Below, piece after piece: positions 1-5,138 of a stretch of 7,752 bases of DNA. Every line of letters begins with the position of its first letter. The first letter of the stretch is position 1. The notes below the pieces were generated by a model, which did no database searches, was not told the DNA's origin, and saw only the letters and a program-made list of their open reading frames with translations. The stretch comes from DASVXQ01 sp046727955 (lineage in GTDB: Bacteria; Actinomycetota; CALGFH01): positions 1 to 7,752 of the forward strand of contig JBKPDO010000092.1 in NCBI GenBank assembly GCA_046727955.1. Reading direction: 5' to 3'. The position numbers were made by a program, and so were the translations under genes.

Positions 1-337
1 CCGCGGAGGCGGCCCGGGAGGCCGTGGCCAGCGCGCCGCCCGCAATGGCCGCGGCCCGCAGCGCCGTGGACCCGCGGCCAACCCGGCCAGCCAGCCGCGC
101 GACCGACACCGTGAACTCGGCCAGGGACGCGGCCGAGAGGAGCTGGCCGGTCACGTTGATGCGCTCGGGCCCGGCGTTGTCGAGGAAGAACCGCTGGATG
201 TCCTTGACGTCGGCGCCAGGCAGGGGGAAGGGCGCGTCGGCCAGACTGAGACCGGTCGCCAGGCCCCCGACGAAGCTGACGCCCGTCAGCGGGCCGCTGA
301 ACGCGCCCGGGTCCTCGAAGGTGGATGCGTTCGCCAT
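1..337 (-). CDS. 5' part of a hypothetical membrane protein gene (3' end beyond the left edge)
   Basis: The reverse strand is open from an ATG at 337-335 to the window edge, giving 112 residues with no stop. An AGAGGG Shine-Dalgarno-like run lies at 350-345, about 7 bases before the ATG, which supports this start. The protein begins MANASTFEDP. It has weakly hydrophobic stretches at about residues 16-36, 62-82 and 92-110, suggesting the first helices of a multi-pass membrane protein. The pattern of a first helix, then a segment with proline, aspartate and FFLDN, then a second helix resembles small actinobacterial membrane proteins of unknown function, but I cannot assign a family. It is divergent from the gene at 870, with 532 bases between the two starts. 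Reading-frame continuity, codon style and the ribosome site make a real gene likely. Function is unknown. Confidence 0.6.
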   Translation of the reverse strand, partial: MANASTFEDPGAFSGPLTGVSFVGGLATGLSLADAPFPLPGADVKDIQRFFLDNAGPERINVTGQLLSAASLAEFTVSVARLAGRVGRGSTALRAAAIAGGALATASRAASA

Positions 338-436
338 GGAGAAGCCCTCTTTTCCGTACGTCGTGCCCGGTCCGTGGTTGGCCATAGTGCTTACCCGGCA
401 GGAGGCGCTTGGAACCGGTCGAGGGATCGCTGGGGT

Positions 437-454
437 GGGCCATTTGGATGGCCC
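437..454. other. Perfect GC-rich hairpin in the divergent gap
   Basis: GGGCCAT (437-443) and ATGGCCC (448-454) form a perfect 7-bp inverted repeat around a 4-base TTGG loop. It lies 100 bases upstream of the left membrane-protein gene and just before repeat copy A. No T-run follows on either strand, so a classical terminator is unlikely. It could be an operator or part of the repeat's 5' flank. Apart from this hairpin and copy A, I see nothing else in the 338-869 gap and no convincing promoter. Confidence 0.4.
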
Positions 455-488
455 CGCGTATCGCGGTACAGGTGGCGCGCCGATGCCT

Positions 489-657
489 GGCTGTCCAGGT
501 GGAGCGCCCCATGGACGAAGGACCTTGACAGCCTGCCCGGGACGCGCCAGCTCACGCGCATCACCTTGCTGTTCTTGAGACGCGGCGAACAGGAAGGCGC
601 ACGCTGGCATGGCGGTTTCCCCCACTCGCCCGCACGAAGATGTCAGAGCATCAGGCT
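489..657 (+). repeat. Dispersed structured repeat, copy A (subtype I)
   Basis: The copy contains the shared CTTGACAGCC core (TTGACA at 525-530), the middle segment related to CATCACTTCGCC...GACGCGGTGAGCAGG, and the subtype I tail with GCACGAAGATGTCAGAGCA (633-651). Two folds are visible. In the first, GGCTGTCCAGGT (489-500) pairs with ACCTTGACAGCC (522-533), 11 of 12 positions. In the second, GGAAGGCGC (592-600) pairs with GCGGTTTCC (612-620), 8 of 9 positions including one G.T, around an 11-base loop. The outer stem that is perfect in copies C and E is decayed here (GCTCAC at 550-555 against GCGAAC at 585-590). This is the most diverged copy in its middle part. It lies in the gap before the DUF6766-like gene. 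Confidence 0.7.
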
Positions 658-869
658 CGCCGTTGGTGCTTGCGGTGTCGTGGCTCGATCACCCCCAAGG
701 TCATCCAGCCGGCCGAGCGGTTCCGTTTGGCTCGACGGGATCGACGACGCGCCGTGTAGCAGAGCAGAGCAGGGGGTAGTCATCGGTTCCACAGCTCCGC
801 CGCCTACGAAACCGATGCTAGAGAACGGCGCCGCAGGTGTCGCAGCAACGCTCATGAATGGGGTGAACG

Positions 870-1532
870 ATGCGCCGCAGGCTCCGCGACAATGGCCTGT
901 CCCTGATGGCGCTGGGCATCTTCTTGGTCCTGCTCCTCTTCCAGAGCATCACCGGCTGGCGGGTGAGCAACGCTGATGCGGCCGAGCACCGCCAGCCCAC
1001 CCAAAGCTATGGTCGCTACCTGCGCTCTGGGCACTTTGCGGAGGCCACCTTCGAGAACTGGGAGAGCGAGTTCCTCCAGATGGCCGCCTACGTCGCGTTC
1101 ACTGCCTTCCTGCTTCAGCGCGGCTCACCCGAGTCCAAGAAGCCTGACGGCGACCCCTCCGACGCCGATCCGCGTGAGTCGGCGGACGACCCCAACGCCC
1201 CCTGGCCGGTGCGGCATGGCGGCCTGGTGCTGAAGTTGTACGAGCATTCGCTGTCGTCGGCGCTGCTGCTGCTGTTCCTGCTGTCGTTTGTGGGTCACCT
1301 GCTCGGCGGCCATGCCGAGTACAACCAGCAGCAGCTGGCCCACGGGGAGGCCCCGGTCTCGCTGTGGAGCTTCCTGACCAGCGCGCAGCTGTGGTTCCAG
1401 AGCTTCCAGAACTGGCAGAGCGAGTTCCTGGCAGTCTTCGTCTTGGCGGTGGTTGGCATCTTCCTGCGCGAGCGCGGCTCCCCAGAGTCCAAGCCGGTCG
1501 CTGCGTCTCACGCTGAGACCGGCAGCGGCTGA
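870..1532 (+). CDS. DUF6766-like four-helix membrane protein with internal duplication
   Basis: 220 residues. The ATG at 870 is preceded by GGGGTGA about 5 bases upstream and by an in-frame TGA at 864-866, so translation cannot start further upstream. Hydrophobic helices lie at about 11-28, 68-83, 128-146 and 184-200. The protein is two homologous halves. FENWESEFL (61-69) followed by RGSPESK (84-90) is matched by FQNWQSEFL (179-187) followed by RGSPESK (202-208), and each half starts with a helix ending in a serine/glycine turn. An acidic, proline-rich linker (about 91-116) joins the halves. The NWxSEF and RGSPESK signatures match what I remember as the DUF6766 family, which has no known function. 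The gene stands alone, with repeat copy A before it and copy B after it. Confidence is high that it is a gene, moderate for the family name. Confidence 0.85.
   Translation: MRRRLRDNGLSLMALGIFLVLLLFQSITGWRVSNADAAEHRQPTQSYGRYLRSGHFAEATFENWESEFLQMAAYVAFTAFLLQRGSPESKKPDGDPSDADPRESADDPNAPWPVRHGGLVLKLYEHSLSSALLLLFLLSFVGHLLGGHAEYNQQQLAHGEAPVSLWSFLTSAQLWFQSFQNWQSEFLAVFVLAVVGIFLRERGSPESKPVAASHAETGSG
1500..1526 (+). terminator. Strong hairpin overlapping the end of the DUF6766-like gene
   Basis: GCTGCGTCTCA (1500-1510) pairs with TGAGAC (1514-1519) and GCAGC (1522-1526). This makes an 11-bp stem with a 2-base bulge and a CGC loop, ending four bases before the TGA stop codon. No T-run follows, so a classical intrinsic terminator is not shown. 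Actinobacterial terminators often lack the U-tract, which keeps this a candidate. Confidence 0.35.
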
Positions 1533-1597
1533 CCTGCCGTAGCCGGTTGGTCTCGCCTGCTCGGCCTGGACAGGCTGTACCTACGTCGGCGACGGCG

Positions 1598-1675
1598 GCA
1601 AAGGAAGGGTGCCGCGGGAGGTCCCTTCCCTCCTCGGCCTCCTGACCCGTTGGCTTGTCCCGGTATGGTGGTGCA
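1598..1675 (+). repeat. 78-base hairpin module preceding repeat copy B
   Basis: This block aligns without gaps to 2847-2924 at 55 of 78 positions by my hand count. Both begin with G(C/T)AAAGGA and end with GTGGTGCA. It can fold as GCCG (1611-1614) with CGGC (1635-1638) enclosing GGAGG (1617-1621) with CCTCC (1629-1633). A competing 7-bp stem pairs GGAAGGG (1603-1609) with CCCTTCC (1623-1629). The two folds exclude each other. No open frame is shared with the other copy. Confidence 0.6.
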
Positions 1676-1681
1676 CGTAGA

Positions 1682-1826
1682 GTGCCCCACGGACGAACGA
1701 CCTTGACAGCCAGTCCGGGACCCGGGTGGCCCCACAGCACATAACTTCGCCACTTTCTGGAATCCGACAAGCAGGGAAACCGCAGGTCGGCATGGCGGCA
1801 GACGGGGGATAGCTGATAAGGAAGCG
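1682..1826 (+). repeat. Dispersed structured repeat, copy B (subtype II)
   Basis: It shares GAACGACCTTGACAGCC exactly with copy D (TTGACA here at 1703-1708). It continues with CCACAGCACATAACTTCGCC and AAGCAGGGAAACCGCAG. Of the subtype I hairpin only the inner part remains: CCGC (1780-1783) pairs with GCGG (1795-1798) across the same 11-base loop. The outer 3' arm is replaced by a GGGATAGCTGA tail (1806-1816) also found in copy D. The copy lies between the convergent ends of the DUF6766-like gene and the reverse-strand membrane gene. I find no other gene between 1533 and 1896. Confidence 0.7.
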
Positions 1827-1896
1827 CTCAGCCTACGGGACGGTCAGTCCGATGCGGGGCGTCATGCGGCCCGGGGGCGTCTGCACCGGCCAATGC

Positions 1897-2658
1897 TTAG
1901 GGTGTGTCCGGCGGCGTGGGGAACCTCGGCGTCTTGTCGCGGAGCGGGTCCGCGCTGTGCCGCTGCAGCGGCAGCAGCCCTCCCCAGACCGCCAGGAACG
2001 CCACCACCCCGCCGGCCACCACCGCGGCCCTCGGCGCCTCGACGGCCTGCAGGACCAGCACGGCAATGGCCGCCGCCAAGGCCGCGACCACGGTCGCCAC
2101 GATGATCGGCGTGTTGATCAGGAAATACACCAACAGCCATCGCCATCGCCGGCTGGGGGGATCCACCATGTAGGTGGCCTGCAGGCCGCGCTCGTCGTCG
2201 TGGTGGCCGGTGGTGAAGTAGGGCTCCAGGCTGGGCTCGATCTTCAGGTAGGCGTGCCGCAGCCGGTTCATGGCCAGCGTCAGGCGGACCTCCTCGGTGT
2301 TGATCTGCACCAGGCGGACGTAGGTGGCGACGCCCAGCAGCAGCACCACCGGCAGCAGCACCAGCGCCAGCGTGGTGGTGTGGGGTCCGAAGCCGGTCGC
2401 GTTGGCCAGCAGCGCCAGCGCGACGATCGAGGCGGACAGCACCGTCAGGAAGACCGTTGTGCGGCTCATCGCCTCGTTCCAGATCAGCGACCGTGCCCCC
2501 AGCAGGCTCCAGTGCTCGGTGGCAAGGATCGCGGCCGCGTGCGGCCCGAACGGGTGGTCGCCGGCCACGTCGGCTGCGACCGGTACCGCAGTGTCATGCG
2601 CGCGGTCTGGCGCCCTGGTCGAGGGTCCGGCCTTCCCGGTGTTGTCGGTGGGTTGCAT
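1897..2658 (-). CDS. Hypothetical four-helix membrane protein
   Basis: 253 residues starting MQPTDNTGKA. An in-frame ATG at 2760 would add 34 residues, but the ATG at 2658 has a strong GGAGGAG about 7 bases upstream, so I choose 2658. About 45 polar N-terminal residues are followed by helices at about 68-88, 95-115, 173-200 and 211-230. A charged segment (about 116-170, containing LRHAYLKIEPSLEPYF) sits between the two helix pairs and is probably cytoplasmic. The C-terminal tail is basic and proline-rich. I recognise no enzyme motif and cannot name the family; similar uncharacterised proteins with an AILATEHWSLLGARSLIWNE-like segment seem to occur in actinobacteria. The stop is TAA at 1899-1897. 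It is convergent with the DUF6766-like gene and divergent from the regulator at 3435. Confidence 0.8.
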   Translation of the reverse strand: MQPTDNTGKAGPSTRAPDRAHDTAVPVAADVAGDHPFGPHAAAILATEHWSLLGARSLIWNEAMSRTTVFLTVLSASIVALALLANATGFGPHTTTLALVLLPVVLLLGVATYVRLVQINTEEVRLTLAMNRLRHAYLKIEPSLEPYFTTGHHDDERGLQATYMVDPPSRRWRWLLVYFLINTPIIVATVVAALAAAIAVLVLQAVEAPRAAVVAGGVVAFLAVWGGLLPLQRHSADPLRDKTPRFPTPPDTP

Positions 2659-2846
2659 CGTGGGCCTCCTCCAGGTGGCAGCTGATGGCGGTCGCCATGC
2701 AGACGGTGTCCGTGTGGGTGCCAGAACGCCGGTCGTGATGCTGCGCTGGACGTTCGCCACGGAAGCGCTGTCTGCCAGGACGACTGGAACTTTCCGCCAG
2801 CCTCAGACTACCGACCCGCCGTGACGCCGACCGGTTGGAGACCGCA

Positions 2847-2924
2847 GTAAAGGACGGGTGCCGGGGGGAGGACCCCTCCTCCCCGGCGTACGGGCCGGCT
2901 GGCTTGCCGGGCTGTCGTGGTGCA
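2847..2924 (+). repeat. 78-base hairpin module preceding repeat copy C
   Basis: This is the partner of the block at 1598-1675, with equal length and about 70% identity by hand alignment. The block's hairpin occupies 2860-2887. GCCGGGG (2860-2866) pairs with CCCCGGC (2881-2887), and AGGA (2869-2872) pairs with TCCT (2877-2880) around a CCCC loop. That gives 11 bp with a 2-base G bulge. The hairpin sits at exactly the same offset as in the other block although the sequence between the arms has changed. Confidence 0.6.
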
Positions 2925-2939
2925 GCCGCGGCGTCAATA

Positions 2940-3042
2940 CCTGGCTGTCAAGACCCGACAGCCGGGGAGTTGGCATCTGGATCAGATGCCGACCGTAGGC
3001 CGCTCCGTGATCAAGTTGCTGGCCGGAGCGGTCTTGACAGTC
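2940..3042 (+). ncRNA. Cluster of three long hairpins inside repeat copy C (candidate structured RNA)
   Basis: Three stems lie side by side. CCTGGCTGTC (2940-2949) pairs with GACAGCCGGG (2957-2966), with one T.G. GTTGGCATCT (2969-2978) pairs with AGATGCCGAC (2984-2993), with one T.G. AGGCCGCTCCG (2997-3007) pairs with CGGAGCGGTCT (3024-3034), with one G.T. A competing long-range helix pairs GGCTGTCAAG (2943-2952) with CTTGACAGTC (3033-3042), again with one G.T. All four imperfect positions are G.T on the + strand, allowed in + strand RNA but A.C on the other strand. The segment is extra compared with copy B. No promoter is evident. Expression is inference. Confidence 0.4.
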
Positions 3043-3171
3043 ACCTCGGGACCCCGCTGGCTCACAGCGCATCACTTCGCCACTTCTGGGACGCGGTGAG
3101 CAGGCAAAGCGCAGATCCGCATGGCGGTTGCGCCCACCTCGCTCGCACGGAGATGGTCAGAGCACCAGACT
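3026..3171 (+). repeat. Dispersed structured repeat, copy C (subtype I)
   Basis: The TTGACA core is at 3034-3039. GCTCAC (3060-3065) and GTGAGC (3096-3101) form a perfect outer stem around CATCACTTCGCCACTTC. The 3' hairpin is diverged but can still pair GCAA (3104-3107) with TTGC (3128-3131). The subtype I tail follows (CGCACGGAGATGGTCAGAGC, 3144-3163). The copy sits in the long gap between the divergent membrane gene and the Crp-like regulator (2659-3434). I accept no protein gene in that gap. The open frames there run through repeat sequence and lack ribosome sites. Confidence 0.75.
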
Positions 3172-3357
3172 GGGAGTCCCTCTCAGCAGTCGATCGGGTC
3201 GCGCCCAGTCCCATCCCCGCAGGCCAGGTCTGATGCGCCGTCCAGCGGGTCTGGTTTGTCACGGGAGTGGCGTCGGGTGCAATGACCAACCAAGTGACCG
3301 GATGCCGAGCCGCGGAAACGGCCAGTAAGGTAAGGACGCACCGCACCGGCCGAGCCA

Positions 3358-3374
3358 GGTAGTGCGACACTACC
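3358..3374. promoter_or_regulatory. Perfect 7-bp inverted repeat upstream of the Crp/Fnr gene (candidate operator)
   Basis: GGTAGTG and CACTACC flank a CGA spacer, centred about 69 bases before the regulator's start codon. Dimeric regulators of the Crp/Fnr family bind inverted repeats and often control their own genes, so this is a plausible autoregulatory operator. It does not match the E. coli CRP consensus TGTGA-N6-TCACA. A small RNA hairpin in the leader is the alternative. I find no convincing -35/-10 pair around it. Confidence 0.4.
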
Positions 3375-3434
3375 CGTAGCTGCGGTGTTAGGGCGGCCAA
3401 CCCTCCAGGGAGCCTCGGGTGAGGTGATGGACCG

Positions 3435-4112
3435 ATGGACCCTCTATCTGCACTGGAGCGCTCTCCGAACTTCGCGCCGGCCGACCACTCGACGCTTGAG
3501 CGGCTCGCTGCCCAGATGGTGCCGCGTGACTACCCCGCCGACACCGTGATCTTGTCCGAGGGTGACCCGCCCGGGCCGGCCTACCTGGTCCAGTCGGGGT
3601 GGGTGCGGATGAGCTCGGCGAGGCCGAACGGGGGCTCTCAGCTGCTGGTAAAGATTGGTCCGGGTGAGCTGGTTGGCGAAATGACCGCCTTGCTCGACCG
3701 TCCGCGCGCGGCCACGGCGACCACGGCGGAGCCGGTGTCGGCCTGGGAGACGCCAGCGGATGCGCTGCAGACGGCGTTCCGGGATGACCCGAGGCTCGCT
3801 TATGCGATGATGCTGACGGTGATGGAGCTGTTCGTCGACCGGGAGCTCCAGGCGCTACGGCGATTGGGTCTTCCGCCGGTGAGACAGCTCGCCACAATCC
3901 TCCTCGACCAGCAGCGGGCCGAGCGGGTCGAGGAGGGTCGGCCGCTGTCGATAAGGTCGGCGGATCTGCAGCTTATGACCGGCGAGTCGGCGAGCGCGTA
4001 TGTGATGAATCTGGCGCGGCTGCGGCGCGCCGGCGCGGTCGAGATGCGGGGCGAGCGCGGCGAGCAGTTGGTGATCGTCAATCTGGAGCGCCTACGCCGC
4101 CTCGCCGAGTAG
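3435..4112 (+). CDS. Crp/Fnr-family transcriptional regulator
   Basis: 225 residues, the usual family length. The ATG at 3435 has GAGGTG 8 bases upstream (3421-3426). Residues about 12-115 form the cyclic-nucleotide-type beta-roll, with GPGELVGEMTALLDRPRAAT (75-94) matching the phosphate-binding cassette; E82 and R91 occupy the expected acidic and arginine positions. A long dimerisation helix follows (about 118-145). The C-terminal winged helix-turn-helix covers about 150-225, with the recognition region near LSIRSADLQLMTGESASAYV (171-190). There is no cysteine cluster, so an Fnr-like iron-sulfur sensor is unlikely. Binding of cAMP or a related nucleotide is possible from the cassette but not shown. 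The gene is monocistronic in this window, between repeat copies C and D. The targets are unknown. The family call is secure, the ligand is not. Confidence 0.93.
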   Translation: MDPLSALERSPNFAPADHSTLERLAAQMVPRDYPADTVILSEGDPPGPAYLVQSGWVRMSSARPNGGSQLLVKIGPGELVGEMTALLDRPRAATATTAEPVSAWETPADALQTAFRDDPRLAYAMMLTVMELFVDRELQALRRLGLPPVRQLATILLDQQRAERVEEGRPLSIRSADLQLMTGESASAYVMNLARLRRAGAVEMRGERGEQLVIVNLERLRRLAE

Positions 4113-4117
4113 CGCCA

Positions 4118-4133
4118 GGCGCACACAAGCGCC
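4118..4133 (+). terminator. Small GC hairpin after the Crp/Fnr gene
   Basis: GGCGC (4118-4122) and GCGCC (4129-4133) pair perfectly around ACACAA, five bases past the TAG stop. The stem is short and there is no T-run, so this is only a weak terminator candidate. Confidence 0.25.
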
Positions 4134-4235
4134 GCGTCGCCCGCGTTTGCTTGGTCCACCACCTCTCCCTGGCCACCGGTCGATCGTCCCTGGTCACGTC
4201 GGCGCTGACCTGGCTCGGCGCGCCGAAGGGATGCG

Positions 4236-4370
4236 AACCGAACGACCTTGACAGCCCGCCCGGGACACCGGTGGCCCACAGCACATACCTTCGCCGCTTG
4301 TGGAGTCCAACAAGCAGGGAAACCGCAGGGCGGCATGGAGATCGGCGCGGGATAGCTGACACGGAAGCGG
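4236..4370 (+). repeat. Dispersed structured repeat, copy D (subtype II)
   Basis: The TTGACA core is at 4248-4253 within GAACGACCTTGACAGCC, identical over 17 bases to copy B. It continues with GGTGGCCCACAGCACATACC, TTCGCC and CAAGCAGGGAAACCGCAG (4311-4328). It ends in the GGGATAGCTGA tail (4349-4359) and GGAAGCG (4363-4369) shared with copy B. The subtype I hairpin arm is missing and the inner pairing is weak here. No 78-base block precedes it. It lies between the Crp-like gene and the sigma-factor gene. Confidence 0.7.
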
Positions 4371-4643
4371 TGCGCTTCGCGCAATCGATCCATACGGCGT
4401 GTCCGCGCCTTAGGGCGGACCTTCGGCCAGCGCCGCCTTCGGTGGCCAGTCCAAGCCTGCGCTGGTTGCCACGCAGGGTGGGACCGCATCCGCAAGGTCA
4501 TGGCGAGGATGCCGAGGCGCACCAAGCGGCAGCCAGTCCCAGCGCATCACCTCCCGCCCGAGCGTCGAGTGTCTGGCCTGACGCCACCGATCCCCGCCCC
4601 GCGGCGTGTATCTATATGCGCAGCCGACACGGAGACGGAGGCG
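4371..4643 (+). promoter_or_regulatory. Leader of the sigma-factor operon: hairpins and an AT-rich spot
   Basis: This gap holds no accepted gene. GTCCGC (4401-4406) pairs with GCGGAC (4415-4420). CCTGCG (4456-4461) plus TGG (4463-4465) pairs with CCA (4469-4471) plus CGCAGG (4472-4477), a 9-bp stem with one bulged base. A short stretch at 4537-4546 (AGCGCATCAC) resembles the middle of the subtype I repeat and may be a remnant. GTGTATCTATAT (4606-4617) is the only AT-rich spot and could include a -10 element about 27-35 bases before the start codon, but no matching -35 is clear. GGAGACGGAGG (4631-4641) supplies the ribosome site. Confidence 0.3.
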
Positions 4644-5138
4644 ATGGGTGGCACCGGGAGCTTCGAGGAGTTCTACACCGGCGCGGTCGGCCGGCTGCTG
4701 GGCCAGCTGTTCCCTGTCACCGGCGACCTCCACGAGGCCGAGGAGGTCGTCCAGGAGGCCTTTGCGCGGGCCGCGGTCCGCTGGTCGCGGCTGCGGGACT
4801 ACGACGTGCCCGAAGCGTGGGTGCGGCGGGTGGCGATGAACCTGGCCGCCGACCGGGCCCGCAGCCTGCGCCGCCAGGCCAGGGCGATCCTCAAGATCAG
4901 CCCGCCACCGGAGGTGCCGGCGGTCTCGGTCGAGGCGCTGGCCCTGGCCGAGGCGTTGCGCACGCTGCCGGTCCGCCAGCGCCAGGCGATCGTGCTGCAC
5001 TACCTGGTCGATCTGCCGGTCGAGGAGGTGGCCCGCACGCTGGCCATGCGCGACGGCACGGTCAAGAGCCTGCTGGCCCGCGGCCGGCGGGCGTTGGCGG
5101 CCAAGCTCGGCGAACCGGAGGAGGTGCTGTACCCCTGA
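4644..5138 (+). CDS. ECF-type RNA polymerase sigma factor (SigE-like family)
   Basis: 164 residues. The frame is open upstream to an ATG at 4500, but that extension is not sigma-like. The ATG at 4644 has GGAG at 4631-4634 (9 bases) and GGAGG closer in, and begins just before conserved region 2. Region 2 (about 6-75) includes FEEFYTGAVGRLLGQLF, the DLHEAEEVVQEAFARA stretch and AWVRRVAMNLAADRAR. Region 4 (about 102-155) contains LRTLPVRQRQAIVLHYLVDL and the helix-turn-helix LPVEEVARTLAMRDGTVKSL. There is no region 1.1 or 3, as expected for the extracytoplasmic-function class. The protein should direct core polymerase to a small set of promoters. The partner membrane gene overlaps its stop codon, implying co-translation. 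Family call is secure, subfamily tentative. Confidence 0.92.
   Translation: MGGTGSFEEFYTGAVGRLLGQLFPVTGDLHEAEEVVQEAFARAAVRWSRLRDYDVPEAWVRRVAMNLAADRARSLRRQARAILKISPPPEVPAVSVEALALAEALRTLPVRQRQAIVLHYLVDLPVEEVARTLAMRDGTVKSLLARGRRALAAKLGEPEEVLYP

Noticed and set aside
24..578. Forward open frame at the left edge, and another at 374-976
   Set aside because: The reverse strand has a better gene with a ribosome site at 1-337, and the second frame runs through repeat copy A and out of frame into the 870 gene. Both lack start signals.
1099..1793. Reverse-strand open frames across repeat copy B (also at copy D, about 4078-4525) with similar peptides such as CGFPAC and YVLWG
   Set aside because: Peptide similarity only reflects the shared repeat. 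Indels between copies shift the frame, no good ribosome sites are seen, and the frames run antisense into real genes. Database hits to them would be repeat translations.
1852..2824. Long forward open frames opposite the reverse-strand membrane gene
   Set aside because: They are Arg/Gly/Gln/His-rich shadow translations of GC-rich coding sequence. The reverse-strand frame has clean membrane helices and a strong ribosome site.
2835..3400. Open frames in the gap before the Crp/Fnr gene (2835-3233 + and 3062-3400 -)
   Set aside because: They overlap repeat copy C and its hairpins, lack ribosome sites, and their composition looks non-coding.
525..4253. TTGACA in copies A-D as a sigma-70 -35 box
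   Set aside because: No TATAAT-like hexamer lies 16-19 bases downstream in any copy, and copy E has lost the motif while keeping the rest of the repeat.
4530..4555. Possible sixth repeat copy (CAGCCAGTCC then AGCGCATCAC)
   Set aside because: Only two short matches to different copies, without core, hairpin or tail. At most a remnant, so not listed as a copy.
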